A stretch of 64,000 bases of DNA from JAGDZR01 sp049115695 (GCA_049115695.1 JAGDZR010000018.1:62001-126000); one strand, 5' to 3'; positions 1-8,445 are shown, counted from the first letter of the stretch. Numbers and translations: made by a program. Notes: generated by a model from the sequence alone, not told the origin.

Positions 1-44
1 GCTAGTTTATTAAAAAAACAAAAGTACGAGCTAACTTTATACTT

Positions 45-1010
45 ATGCTTCGTCGATCTATAGCATTATCGCTGCTATTTCTCTCTCTTTTGACAAATAG
101 AGGTGCAGTTTCTGACGATTGGGGGTTTCATTCTCATCAATTAATCAATCGTTTGTCTGTTTTCACATTGCCTCCTGAGATGTTGATGTTTTATAAAGCC
201 AACATTGGATACCTCACAAAAAAGGCTGTTAACCCAGACATGAGGCGTTACATAGATCCTGATGAGGGTGCAAGACATTATATTGATCTTGATGTGTATG
301 GAGATAGTGCAGTTTTCCTGATGCCTCGATATTGGAGCCAGGCAATTAAAAAATATACCGAAGATACGTTGAAGAAATATGGCATTGTACCATGGCATAT
401 TATGTCAGTCAAAAACTATTTAACAAAAGCTTTTGCGAATCAGGATGCTGCCCAAATATTAAGACTGAGTGCTGATCTTGGGCATTATATCGGAGATGCG
501 AATGTACCACTTCATACGACAGAAAATTACAATGGTCAGCTGACAGGTCAGTATGGGATTCATGGTTTTTGGGAATCAAGGTTACCAGAGCTTTATGCTG
601 AAGAATATGACTACTACATTGGGACGGCTAAGTATTTGGTGCAACCTCAGCTCACTGTGTGGGAGGCCATAGCGTCTGCTCACGAGGCTGTTGATTCAGT
701 GTTGCTGATGGAGAAAGAGTTGAGTTTAGGCATTAACAAAAAGTACAACTATGAAACGCGTGGCAGCCGTGTGATAAAGGTGTATAGTGAGGTATTTTCG
801 GAAAAATATCATCATAGATTAAATGGCATGGTGGAACGTCAAATGAGGCGTTCAATTCAAATGATAGGAGATTTTTGGTACACTTGCTGGGTAGATGGGG
901 GTCAGCCGAATCTAAGTGAGTTGCTGGTCGAAATACAGGAAGAACCTGTCTTGCAGCTTAAAGGCCATATCAGACGAAGACATGAATCAGGAACGGTTGT
1001 AAAGGAATAG
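45..1010 (+). CDS. Secreted zinc-dependent phospholipase C / S1-P1 nuclease-like protein
   Basis: An N-terminal signal peptide (about residues 1-23) leaves a mature end near SDDWGFHSH. An early Trp followed by His residues is the expected zinc-binding start of the phospholipase C/P1 nuclease fold. Further ligand-like motifs are RHYIDLD (about residue 77) and LGHYIGDANVPLHTT with HGFWE (about residues 145-180), the all-helical zinc-cluster pattern. The product should act in the periplasm or outside the cell as a phosphodiesterase on lipid or nucleic acid; the substrate cannot be told. It stands alone on the plus strand. The class is well supported, the exact activity is not. Confidence 0.8.
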   Translation: MLRRSIALSLLFLSLLTNRGAVSDDWGFHSHQLINRLSVFTLPPEMLMFYKANIGYLTKKAVNPDMRRYIDPDEGARHYIDLDVYGDSAVFLMPRYWSQAIKKYTEDTLKKYGIVPWHIMSVKNYLTKAFANQDAAQILRLSADLGHYIGDANVPLHTTENYNGQLTGQYGIHGFWESRLPELYAEEYDYYIGTAKYLVQPQLTVWEAIASAHEAVDSVLLMEKELSLGINKKYNYETRGSRVIKVYSEVFSEKYHHRLNGMVERQMRRSIQMIGDFWYTCWVDGGQPNLSELLVEIQEEPVLQLKGHIRRRHESGTVVKE

Positions 1011-1117
1011 CTACATGCAGCAATCATGCTGATTTATCAAGGAAAATGCTCAGTCAGGAGGACATAATTCTTTAAAATCTTTTCAATGATTCTCTTTGTT
1101 GTAAAACCACTAGAGAG

Positions 1118-1372
1118 ATGAGAGTAATACTGTCCCTAATCTTTGTACTTGCACTTTTCGGACAATCGTTTGGAGAGAAAAAAAAGCAGCGTACCAACGT
1201 TCAGAAGAAGTCATCTAAAATGGCCATCAAGCTTCAGAAAAAGGAGCACAAAACCACACTGGCAAAGGATATCAATGTGTCGGGTTGGGAAAAATACGAT
1301 CGAAGAGAGGTGAACATTCTCAATCATGCACAGAACCGATCATTCAGATTTGAGTTTGATGAGTTGTGCTAA
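1118..1372 (+). CDS. Small secreted lysine-rich protein, unknown function
   Basis: An 84-residue ORF begins with a clear signal peptide (MRVILSLIFVLALFGQSFG). A very basic stretch of Lys-rich sequence follows (about residues 20-50), and the C terminus has acidic residues and a final Cys. No family is recognised. It lies between two exported proteins on the same strand. The signal peptide and the ATG start argue for a real gene, but length and composition alone cannot prove it. Confidence 0.5.
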   Translation: MRVILSLIFVLALFGQSFGEKKKQRTNVQKKSSKMAIKLQKKEHKTTLAKDINVSGWEKYDRREVNILNHAQNRSFRFEFDELC

Positions 1373-1456
1373 TGCACCGTGTGAAAAAAAACATTGAATG
1401 TAATAGAATATTTGCGGCATTTGATCCGTTAGATAATCACCATCGAAGATAGAGTT

Positions 1457-1891
1457 ATGAAAAGGACATTATTACTGGCGTTAGGACTAATCATTACCGG
1501 AATAGCTTTTGGGCAGGAAGCGAAGAAACTGTTAACAGAAGATGAAGTTCCAAATGAACTTTTAAAGAAGCATTTTAAGCTGTATCCCGGAAGTGATATG
1601 CCAGCTTGGTGTGAGGAAGATGGTTTGATCAAAGCGGATTTTAGGTTTCAGGAAACCAATGTGGTCGTATTTTATGCAGAGCACAATGCAGTGAAGGAGG
1701 TTATTGGGCTGTCAGATATTCCCGCAACGGTAGAGCGTTATCTTACGAAAAAATTGAATATCAAGGAGGTAGAGTCTTTTAATTTGGTTTTAGATCACAA
1801 GGAAGAAACAACCTATTACCTGGCGATGGCTGAAAAGGACGTTGATATTAGATTTAACAGCGATCTGGAGCCGGAATCTAGGCTTGATTAG
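1457..1891 (+). CDS. Exported small protein, possibly PepSY-like fold
   Basis: The 144 residues begin with a signal peptide ending at GIAFGQ. The mature part alternates short helices and strands: a helix LLTEDEVPNELLKKHFKLYPG, then beta-type segments around KADFRFQ and VVVFYA, a second helix, and strands near TTYYLAMAE. This resembles the PepSY-like/BLIP-like small domain common in Bacteroidota periplasmic proteins, but the match is by pattern only. A strong bidirectional terminator follows the stop within 25 bases. Function unknown. Confidence 0.6.
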   Translation: MKRTLLLALGLIITGIAFGQEAKKLLTEDEVPNELLKKHFKLYPGSDMPAWCEEDGLIKADFRFQETNVVVFYAEHNAVKEVIGLSDIPATVERYLTKKLNIKEVESFNLVLDHKEETTYYLAMAEKDVDIRFNSDLEPESRLD

Positions 1892-1914
1892 AGATAAAGC
1901 AGTTCAAAAGAAAT

Positions 1915-1950
1915 AAAAAAGGCTCGGTTGATTTTCAACCGAGCCTTTTT
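1915..1950. terminator. Bidirectional intrinsic terminator
   Basis: A perfect 11-bp stem (GGCTCGGTTGA at 1921-1931 with its complement at 1935-1945) encloses a TTT loop. It is flanked by six A on the left and five T on the right, so it can stop transcripts from both sides. It separates the exported protein on the plus strand from tsf on the minus strand. Confidence 0.93.
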
Positions 1951-1974
1951 GTGTTTTACTGTTGTCGTTGACGA

Positions 1975-2805
1975 TTATCCGATGTTCACTCTTTTGAATG
2001 CAGATACTGTCATGCCTTTATTTACGCCATCCAGGTACTTCTCTATTGACAAAGAATTGTCCTTAACGAACGACTGGCTAAGCAAGGTATTTTCCTTGAA
2101 GAATTTCTGAAGTTTACCTTGAGCGATTTTCTCAATGATATTCTCAGGCTTTCCTTCTTGTCTTGCCTGGTCTTTTCCAATTTCGATTTCCTTTTCGATG
2201 ATCGCAGGATCAACTCCATCTTTATCAAGTGATACGGGATTCATAGCTGCAATTTGCATAGCTACATCTTTTCCTGCCTCACTCTGATCAGTTCCTCCGG
2301 TGTTTTTCAATACGACCAATACGCCTAACTTCTTGTTTGAGTGGATGTATGGAACAACCTGCTCGCCCTCTACAATCTGAATTTCACTGATTTCGAGTTT
2401 TTCTCCAATCTTACCAGTGGCTTCTACGATCTTCTCTGCGATGGTAAGGTCACCTGATTTAGCAGCCTTCAATCCATCAATATCACTGATATTTTCACTG
2501 AATGCTAAATCTGCGATTTCCTGTCCAAGTGCAACGAAATCTTCATTCTTGGCTACAAAGTCAGTTTCGCATGTGAATGCGACTAGTACTCCTTTGCTGC
2601 CATCGTCACTTGTCTTGGCAAACACAACACCTTCAGATGTTTCACGATCCGCACGACTAGCAGAAACTTTTTGTCCCTTCTTTCTAAGAAACTCGATCGC
2701 TTTGTCAAAATCGCCATCTGCCTCCACCAATGCTTTTTTGCAATCCATCATGCCAGCACCGGTCATTTGTCTGAGTTTGTTTACCTCTTGTGCACTAATT
2801 GCCAT
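1975..2805 (-). CDS. tsf: Elongation factor Ts
   Basis: EF-Ts is the nucleotide-exchange factor for EF-Tu. The N-terminal UBA-like helical region (SAQEVNKLRQMTGAGMMDCK) and the following TDxDxxKAxExLRKKG-type motif with the CETDFVAKN core signature near residue 78 are diagnostic. At 276 residues it has the usual length. It is the last gene of the rplM-rpsI-rpsB-tsf cluster, separated from rpsB by 107 bases that hold a strong hairpin, and it ends at the bidirectional terminator at 1915-1950. Confidence 0.98.
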   Translation of the reverse strand: MAISAQEVNKLRQMTGAGMMDCKKALVEADGDFDKAIEFLRKKGQKVSASRADRETSEGVVFAKTSDDGSKGVLVAFTCETDFVAKNEDFVALGQEIADLAFSENISDIDGLKAAKSGDLTIAEKIVEATGKIGEKLEISEIQIVEGEQVVPYIHSNKKLGVLVVLKNTGGTDQSEAGKDVAMQIAAMNPVSLDKDGVDPAIIEKEIEIGKDQARQEGKPENIIEKIAQGKLQKFFKENTLLSQSFVKDNSLSIEKYLDGVNKGMTVSAFKRVNIG

Positions 2806-2845
2806 TTCTAATATTTTTTGTAATTATGAGTTGTTCTAAACAAAA

Positions 2846-2887
2846 ATTGAACATTGATGCAGATAGATTATCAGCTCAATGTTCAAT
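2846..2887 (-). terminator. Terminator-like hairpin between rpsB and tsf (possible attenuator)
   Basis: Perfect 12-bp arms (ATTGAACATTGA at 2846-2857 and its complement at 2876-2887) enclose an 18-base loop that itself contains GATA/TATC. Read on the minus strand, the stem is followed at once by a run of T (TTTTTG). It lies inside the operon, downstream of rpsB and upstream of tsf. It therefore looks like a partial terminator or processing site setting the S2:EF-Ts ratio; that role is inferred. Confidence 0.7.
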
Positions 2888-2912
2888 CCTTTTATAATTA
2901 ATGAATTATTCG

Positions 2913-3671
2913 TTAAGCCTGCTGCTCGTCTACCTCACGCTTTTTGGCTGCTTCCTCTGCTTGTTTAGCATCATCCTTTTCCTTCTTCCGCTCGTTCAGC
3001 CCTTCTTCCATAGATGCCGAAATGTAGTTGGCGATCAATTGAATAGATTTAAAAGCATCGTCATTTGCTGGGATTGGATAATCAACCTGATTTGGATCAG
3101 AGTTAGTATCCACCATTGCAAATACTGGAATATTTAGTTTTTGTGCTTCAGCTACAGCGATGTGCTCTCTCTTGATATCGATCACAAATAGAGCTGCTGG
3201 CAGTCTGTTCAAGTCTGCGATACCTCCCAATACACGCTCAAGTTTTGCTCTTTCACGCGTGATCATCAATCTTTCTCTTTTCGCAAGGTTCGCATAAGCT
3301 TCTTCTTTCATAAGCTTATCGATCGATTGCATTTTCTTGAGAGATTTTCTAATAGTAGAGAAGTTAGTCAACATTCCACCCAACCATCTTTCAGTTACGA
3401 AAGGCATCTTGAGCTTCTTTGCTTCTGTTTCTATTATTTCCTTCGCCTGCTTCTTAGTAGCTACGAACATAACCTTACGCCCAGACCGCACAACGCCTCT
3501 TAGTGCAGCAGCAGCCTCTTCAAGGTGCTTTAGGGATTTGTTAAGGTCAATTATGTGAATGCCGTTTTTCTCCATGAAAATAAATGGAGCCATTTGTGGG
3601 TTCCATTTACGGGTCAGGTGTCCAAAATGAACACCGGCATCCAACATTTCCTTAGTTGTAATTTTTGCCAT
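2913..3671 (-). CDS. rpsB: 30S ribosomal protein S2
   Basis: The start MAKITTKEMLDAGVHFGHLT and the motifs WNPQMAPFIF, FVATKKQAK and ERWLGGMLTNF are typical S2. The frame is open 27 codons further upstream, but that extension overlaps rpsI and has no S2 similarity, so the ATG at 3671 is chosen (252 residues). The C terminus is a charged tail (KKEKDDAKQAEEAAKKREVDEQQA) longer than in proteobacterial S2. The gene lies 19 bases after rpsI in the ribosomal operon. Confidence 0.98.
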   Translation of the reverse strand: MAKITTKEMLDAGVHFGHLTRKWNPQMAPFIFMEKNGIHIIDLNKSLKHLEEAAAALRGVVRSGRKVMFVATKKQAKEIIETEAKKLKMPFVTERWLGGMLTNFSTIRKSLKKMQSIDKLMKEEAYANLAKRERLMITRERAKLERVLGGIADLNRLPAALFVIDIKREHIAVAEAQKLNIPVFAMVDTNSDPNQVDYPIPANDDAFKSIQLIANYISASMEEGLNERKKEKDDAKQAEEAAKKREVDEQQA

Positions 3672-3690
3672 TATTATATATAAAGAAAAC

Positions 3691-4077
3691 TTATCGTTTA
3701 CTGAACTGGAATCTTCTTCTCGCTTTTCTACGACCGAACTTCTTACGTTCAACCATACGAGAGTCCCTGGTCATGAATCCTTCACTCTTCAATGCTGGTT
3801 TGTGCTCAGGGTCTAACTGAACCAACGCCCTAGAGATACCTAGTCTGATTGCTTCTGCTTGTCCTGTAAGTCCACCACCTACTACATTGATGTTAAAATC
3901 AAAGTTGCCATCCTGCTCTACTTTTGAGAGTGGCTGCTTTACAATGATCTGAAGTACTTCTGAAGGGAAATAAGAAGAAAGCGGTCTACTGTTTATAGTA
4001 ATCTCTCCTTTGCCACTTTTCATGTAAATTCTGGCTACAGAGGTCTTTCTTCTACCGATTGTGTTGATTACTTCCAT
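3691..4077 (-). CDS. rpsI: 30S ribosomal protein S9
   Basis: The 128-residue protein has the S9 signature GGGLTGQAEAIRLGISRAL and the highly basic C-terminal tail KKFGRRKARRRFQFSKR, which reaches the P-site tRNA in the ribosome. The start ATG lies 8 bases after the rplM stop, so the two are translated from one message, as in nearly all bacteria. Confidence 0.99.
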   Translation of the reverse strand: MEVINTIGRRKTSVARIYMKSGKGEITINSRPLSSYFPSEVLQIIVKQPLSKVEQDGNFDFNINVVGGGLTGQAEAIRLGISRALVQLDPEHKPALKSEGFMTRDSRMVERKKFGRRKARRRFQFSKR

Positions 4078-4085
4078 CTATGGTA

Positions 4086-4529
4086 TTAAATTTTTACTTC
4101 AGTTGGTTTTTGCGCGTCATGCTTATGCTCTTCGCCTTCATATGCGAAAAGGTTTTTGAAAACTTCACGCCCAATTCTGTTCTTAGGTAACATTCCTCGC
4201 ACCGCATTCTCCATTAACAATGTAGAAGATTTGCTCTTCATTTGAGTTGCAGTCTGAGATCTCTGTCCTCCTGGATATCCAGTGTGGTGAATGTATACTT
4301 TATCACTCCACTTGTTTCCTGTTAGACGGATTTTATCGCAATTGATTACGATCACATTGTCTCCACAGTCCACATGAGGGGAGAATGAAGCTTTGTGTTT
4401 GCCTCTCACCCTTTTGGCAACTTCACTGGCAACACGGCCTAACACCTTGTTGCTGGCATCTATTACCACCCAGTTCTTTTCAACAGTGGCCTTGTTTGAT
4501 GCGACAGTCTTATAACTTAACGTATCCAA
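4086..4529 (-). CDS. rplM: 50S ribosomal protein L13
   Basis: The 147-residue protein begins with a short extension (MDTLSYKTVASNKATVEKNW), then the L13 core VIDASNKVLGRVASEVAKRVRGK and HHTGYPGG and the signature AVRGMLPKNRIGR. It is the first gene of rplM-rpsI-rpsB-tsf and has a good Bacteroidota promoter 50-81 bases upstream plus a small hairpin in its leader. Confidence 0.99.
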   Translation of the reverse strand: MDTLSYKTVASNKATVEKNWVVIDASNKVLGRVASEVAKRVRGKHKASFSPHVDCGDNVIVINCDKIRLTGNKWSDKVYIHHTGYPGGQRSQTATQMKSKSSTLLMENAVRGMLPKNRIGREVFKNLFAYEGEEHKHDAQKPTEVKI

Positions 4530-4559
4530 TTTTGCTCGTCTTTTAAATAAATTTTAATC

Positions 4560-4575
4560 CCCTTTCTGAAAAGGG
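4560..4575 (-). promoter_or_regulatory. Hairpin in the rplM leader
   Basis: A 6-bp perfect stem (CCCTTT at 4560-4565, AAAGGG at 4570-4575) with a CTGA loop lies just downstream of the predicted -7 element, at the very start of the rplM 5' leader. L13 operons are autoregulated through leader structures in several phyla, so this could be such an element. The stem is short, and no covariation can be judged here. Confidence 0.4.
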
Positions 4576-4578
4576 ACA

Positions 4579-4610
4579 CAAAAATAGAAGTTTATATTTG
4601 GAAAACCAAA
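4579..4610 (-). promoter_or_regulatory. Bacteroidota-type promoter for rplM operon
   Basis: On the minus strand TTTG (4607-4610) and TATTTTTG (4579-4586) are separated by 20 bases. This is an exact match to the Bacteroidota sigma consensus TTTG-N19/20-TAnnTTTG. It sits 50 bases upstream of the rplM start. Confidence 0.85.
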
Positions 4611-4623
4611 AGAGTACCCATTA

Positions 4624-5349
4624 CTAGCGGTTTTTTTCTAATTGCCTGATAGTGACGTGGAAATCCTTGGGGTATGGAGCCGTTATTTTAAGGATTTCTC
4701 CATTTTCTTTTGGAAAATGGAGACCGGAGGCGTGTAGAGACATTCGTCGCATGATCGGTTGTTCCTCCTCAAACTTCGCAATTTTAAATTTTCGTTTAAA
4801 GTGAGAAAGATAAATAGGTAATCCGCCATACATTTCATCGCCACAAATAGGAAGACCTTTGGAAGCCAGGTGCACTCTTATTTGATGCATCCGGCCGGTA
4901 AAGGGCATGCAGGCCAGTAACGTGTGTTGTTTGTAAATTTCCAGTGTAGAGATCAGCGTGATCGAAGGTTTTCCCTGGGCGTAATCAACCCTGGTCTTGT
5001 TTGAACTGCTATATAAAGGAGTGTCAATCTCTTGTTCGTCGATTTCATGACGTCCATCAACCAATGCGTGATAAACTTTTGTGACTTCTCTATTCGCTAA
5101 TAGTTTGGAGAAGTATTTATAAGTGTCGTTTGTCTTGGCAATCACCAATAATCCAGAGGTTTCCTTGTCTAGTCTGTGACATACTTGAGCATCTGTGTGA
5201 TACTCGCGCGCCATATGAAGTAAATTGCTGTTCGCGCTTCGATCTTCAAGTGTAGCCAGGAAAGGTGGTTTGTTTACTATGATGAACGTGTCATCCTCAT
5301 AAAGGATTAAATCTTCAAATTTTCCTTTAAACAAACCCGATTTCTTCAT
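4624..5349 (-). CDS. RluA-family pseudouridine synthase
   Basis: The motif CHRLDKETSGLL (about residues 57-68) holds the catalytic Asp (D61), and GRMHQIRVHLASKGLPICGD is the second family signature; both mark RluA/RluC/RluD-type rRNA or tRNA uridine isomerases. No S4 domain precedes the catalytic domain. The frame could open 15 codons earlier, but only at a TTG. The ATG at 5349 (MKKSGLF) is preferred; it overlaps the histidine-kinase gene by 23 bases, so the two are probably translationally coupled. The target uridine cannot be told. Confidence 0.92.
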   Translation of the reverse strand: MKKSGLFKGKFEDLILYEDDTFIIVNKPPFLATLEDRSANSNLLHMAREYHTDAQVCHRLDKETSGLLVIAKTNDTYKYFSKLLANREVTKVYHALVDGRHEIDEQEIDTPLYSSSNKTRVDYAQGKPSITLISTLEIYKQHTLLACMPFTGRMHQIRVHLASKGLPICGDEMYGGLPIYLSHFKRKFKIAKFEEEQPIMRRMSLHASGLHFPKENGEILKITAPYPKDFHVTIRQLEKNR

Positions 5350-6406
5350 CCTCTTCTCTTCTTTCTTTTGCTTTTTGATTGCTCGGATCACCAACTGGTA
5401 GTTTAAACCAGAACCTGGAGCCTACTCCTAATTCGCTTTCCACTTCAATTTTTGTATCATGTCCCTCCATGATATGCTTGACTATACTTAGCCCAAGACC
5501 CGTTCCTCCTTTTGCCTTGCTGCGGCTTTTATCGACCCGATAAAATCTTTCAAATATTCGATCAAGGTCTTCGGGAGGAATTCCTCTTCCTTTGTCTGAT
5601 ACAGCAATCGTCACAAAGTTATCCTCTTCCTCGATTTCTATTACTACATCTCCATTCTTCTTGGTGTATTTAATAGCATTAGAAATCAAGTTGACAATCA
5701 CCTGATAGATACGCTGATAATCGGCATGTACGACGATATTCCCGTCATAGTCCTCTGCAAATCGAAGAATGATCTCTTTTTTGTGAGCCTTTTCTACAAG
5801 TTGATCATATACTTCAACGCATAAGTCCACAATATCGAAGGATTCATAGTGCATCGTAATCTCACCAATTTCCATTTGTGAAATGGTGAGAAGATTCTGG
5901 ACCAACCTGTCCAGTCCATCCAGGCTTTTGGCTGCTTTTTTGAGGAATTTGGTTCTGACTTTCTTGTCATTCACAGCGCCATCCAGTAAGGTGTGGACGA
6001 ATCCTTGTGCAGCGAAAATGGGGGTTTTTAACTCATGCGAAATGTCAGCAATAAATTCCCTTCGGAAAACCTCCATTCTTTTAAGTTGCTCAATTTCTTC
6101 CTGTTTTTTGCCTGCGTAAGACGATAGTTCATCATTGATCTCCTTAAGTGGTGCCAGAAAATTTCTATATTTCTTCGTGCTAGTGATTTCTCCTTGGTTC
6201 TGAACCAGATCTCTGAGTTTTTCAATTTCCTTAAAAAACAGAAATTCAACCATGATCAAAACGACAATGTACGTTGCTCCAAAGGAAGAAACAAAAGCCA
6301 ACCATAATGCCGGTGTGGGTATGCCCTGTAGTAGAGAAAGAAAGGCCGTCGTGATAAGCGATATGCTAGTGGATAGAATTAGTGCAATTGACCGTGAAGT
6401 AAGCAT
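5327..6406 (-). CDS. PhoR-like membrane sensor histidine kinase
   Basis: Two N-terminal membrane segments (about residues 5-27 and 33-55) come with almost no periplasmic loop. A cytoplasmic linker follows, then the HisKA motif FIADISHELKTPIF with His124, and a complete HATPase_c domain (NLISNAIKYT, DKGRGIPPEDL, GGTGLGLSIV). The short loop suggests sensing within the membrane or through partners rather than a periplasmic ligand. It lies 9 bases after the response-regulator gene, so the two form a cognate pair. The PhoR name is by similarity; phosphate sensing is not shown. Confidence 0.93.
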   Translation of the reverse strand: MLTSRSIALILSTSISLITTAFLSLLQGIPTPALWLAFVSSFGATYIVVLIMVEFLFFKEIEKLRDLVQNQGEITSTKKYRNFLAPLKEINDELSSYAGKKQEEIEQLKRMEVFRREFIADISHELKTPIFAAQGFVHTLLDGAVNDKKVRTKFLKKAAKSLDGLDRLVQNLLTISQMEIGEITMHYESFDIVDLCVEVYDQLVEKAHKKEIILRFAEDYDGNIVVHADYQRIYQVIVNLISNAIKYTKKNGDVVIEIEEEDNFVTIAVSDKGRGIPPEDLDRIFERFYRVDKSRSKAKGGTGLGLSIVKHIMEGHDTKIEVESELGVGSRFWFKLPVGDPSNQKAKERREEDEEIGFV

Positions 6407-6415
6407 TCGTCAAAT

Positions 6416-7102
6416 CTAGCTTTCTTCGAACTTGTAGCCTACTCCTTTAATAGTGGATATATATTGTTCTCCAATTTTTTCCCTTACTTTTCTGATGTGC
6501 ACGTCAACGGTTCGAGCCAGGACATATACATCGCTACCCCAGATGTTTTGCAATAGTTCATCTCGACTAAATACTTTGCCGGGACTTTGTGCAAGAAAAT
6601 GCAGTAGTTCAAATTCCTTTTTGGGGAGGTTGATTTTTTCCTCGTCTATTTTCACCGTATAGGCTGCTCTGTCAATTTCAAGATTGTTGACTACTATTTT
6701 GGAGGATTTGTTGCTTTTTTTAGACTCTCGTCTAAAAAAAGCATTGATTCTGCTCACCAATGCTCTCGGCTTGATGGGTTTGGTGAGGTAATCATCGGCC
6801 CCAGTTTCAAATGCAGCAACCTCTGAATATTCTTCCGAACGGGCGGTTAGAAATATGACAAAAACATTGGCTAATTCTGGTGTCTCCCTTATTTGTCGGC
6901 AAGTTTCAACTCCATCTTGCTTGGGCATCATGATGTCCAGGATGATAAGATCAGGAATAAATTCTTTAGCTAATTCTACACCCTTTATGCCATCGAGGGC
7001 GGTTTTCACATTGTAACCTTCTTTGGAAAGGTTGTATTGTAGCAAATCTAATATATCAGATTCGTCATCAACTACCAGAATTTTGTGACTGTTCTTGCTC
7101 AT
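6416..7102 (-). CDS. PhoB/OmpR-family response regulator
   Basis: The receiver domain (residues 1-120) has the acidic pair DD at 12-13, phospho-acceptor D56 in LIILDIMMP and the conserved Lys in DDYLTKPI (about K108). A winged-helix DNA-binding domain follows (about 130-228) ending ISTIKGVGYKFE. It precedes the PhoR-like kinase in one transcript. Confidence 0.95.
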   Translation of the reverse strand: MSKNSHKILVVDDESDILDLLQYNLSKEGYNVKTALDGIKGVELAKEFIPDLIILDIMMPKQDGVETCRQIRETPELANVFVIFLTARSEEYSEVAAFETGADDYLTKPIKPRALVSRINAFFRRESKKSNKSSKIVVNNLEIDRAAYTVKIDEEKINLPKKEFELLHFLAQSPGKVFSRDELLQNIWGSDVYVLARTVDVHIRKVREKIGEQYISTIKGVGYKFEES

Positions 7103-7215
7103 AATTTGACAGGTCTAAAATACCGAATTTTTGATCGATCATTGCAAGACTAGCTCAAATGCGATTAGGTTGAGTTATGGCTAGATCAATTTTACACCAA
7201 CCACTTAACAATTTC

Positions 7216-8250
7216 TTAATCTGAAACATTGGATCCTTCTGAGTTTTTGCAGTATTCAATGAATGATTTGATGTTTCTCCCCTGTAAATCATATAAACTA
7301 TCCAACAAGTCTTTCTGAGAATGATAGCGTTGGTAGGCCATGAAATAGGCATTGTTAGGTTTTTGTTCATCGAATATGTGCAAATATCGCTTGTCGTAAA
7401 AGGATACTGTGTCGAGCGTACTGATGATATGGAAGATCGTTTGAGTCTTCTGTTCAAGCATTGAAACAGTGTCGCCGGACTGATTAAAAGTTTGGTAAAG
7501 GGAGTCAAGTTTTTCTTTTCCTGACAGGATGTGTTGTTGAAATTTTGTTGCGTCTTTTTCTGCCTGTAGGTAGGACAGTAACTGGGCAGATGAATCACCG
7601 TATTGCTTATTAAGAAATTGAATGGCGGCTTGTTCACCTATGAAGGAAGCCAAATTTTCGTTGAATACAAGACTGTCCTTGAAGAATACAGTTCCATGTA
7701 ACAATTCATGTAGGATTGTTTCGGCCAGGTATCCATCAGAACGATAAAGCATGTTGGACATGATTGGATCCTTGAACCAGCCCAGAGTGGACCAGGCGCT
7801 TACCGTTCGAATGCGCGTATCATAACTCATAGCCTTCCATTTGGCTTCTTCACTTTTGGCTTTTTCAAAATCAAAGTACCCTTTGTAACCCACGGCTCCC
7901 AATAAGGGAAAAGACCAGGTTACCTGCTCAAAGCTGAAAGGAGCACAAGCTGTCACATTCCAGAGGATAGGTTGGTTTCCTTGATCATAGATGGTCGAAT
8001 AGTTTTCAGAAGGATTCATGCCAATAGACTCACCAAAACTTTTAACGGATTGAACAAGTCTGATTTTTGCTTTTAAGGAATCTGGATAGTTGACATCATT
8101 GAGGAAGGATTCTAGTGGTTTGGCTTGATAAAGTATTTTGAGCTGACCTTTACCCTGCATCCAACCATAGCTGACAATATCCCATTTGAACGCGGTAATT
8201 CCAGCAACAACGATTATGATTAACAGGAGTACTTTTTTTGTTGTGTTCAT
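7216..8250 (-). CDS. Putative membrane-anchored aminopeptidase (DUF2265/PF10023 type)
   Basis: One N-terminal membrane anchor (about residues 7-21) is followed by a 320-residue periplasmic domain. The motif ETILHELLHGTVFF (HELLH at 181-185) is an HExxH zinc-protease site, and FNENLASFIG about 13 residues later supplies a plausible third ligand (E198). This arrangement with the upstream AWSTLGWFKDPI segment is that of the putative aminopeptidase family PF10023. The substrate is unknown. It stands alone on the minus strand, divergent from recA. Confidence 0.8.
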   Translation of the reverse strand: MNTTKKVLLLIIIVVAGITAFKWDIVSYGWMQGKGQLKILYQAKPLESFLNDVNYPDSLKAKIRLVQSVKSFGESIGMNPSENYSTIYDQGNQPILWNVTACAPFSFEQVTWSFPLLGAVGYKGYFDFEKAKSEEAKWKAMSYDTRIRTVSAWSTLGWFKDPIMSNMLYRSDGYLAETILHELLHGTVFFKDSLVFNENLASFIGEQAAIQFLNKQYGDSSAQLLSYLQAEKDATKFQQHILSGKEKLDSLYQTFNQSGDTVSMLEQKTQTIFHIISTLDTVSFYDKRYLHIFDEQKPNNAYFMAYQRYHSQKDLLDSLYDLQGRNIKSFIEYCKNSEGSNVSD

Positions 8251-8350
8251 GGATTGTCAAATAAAATCAAAACCAATTTCTAATTCAGGAATGCTTAGGA
8301 TTTCTCTGGAGACATCTGTTATTTAGAGTTTAATTTAATCAAAACGAATA

Positions 8351-8365
8351 GCTAATATATTTAGC
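8351..8365. promoter_or_regulatory. Upstream inverted repeat in the recA promoter region
   Basis: GCTAA (8351-8355) and TTAGC (8361-8365) flank TATAT. The right part, ATTTAGCATT (8359-8368), recurs exactly 50 bases downstream at 8409-8418 within the second inverted repeat. A paired operator for a DNA-damage regulator is a reasonable reading, but the regulator is unknown. Confidence 0.45.
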
Positions 8366-8395
8366 ATTATTAGTACTTAATATTTGTTTTTAGAC

Positions 8396-8420
8396 AAAAT
8401 GCTATTTTATTTAGCATTTT
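8396..8420. promoter_or_regulatory. Promoter-proximal inverted repeat upstream of recA
   Basis: Perfect 9-bp arms AAAATGCTA (8396-8404) and TAGCATTTT (8412-8420) enclose 7 bases, 25 bases before the recA start. A plausible promoter TTTG (8383-8386)-N21-TATTTAG (8408-8414) overlaps it, so a bound repressor would block transcription. Its position fits an SOS-type operator; identity is inferred. Confidence 0.5.
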
Positions 8421-8445
8421 AATTCATTAATCAAGCAATAAGGAA

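Noticed and set aside
2417..2839. Long plus-strand frame opposite tsf, with similar frames opposite rpsB, recA, queA and secDF
   Set aside because: They mirror the codon pattern of highly conserved genes, have no family features, and cannot be separated from chance.
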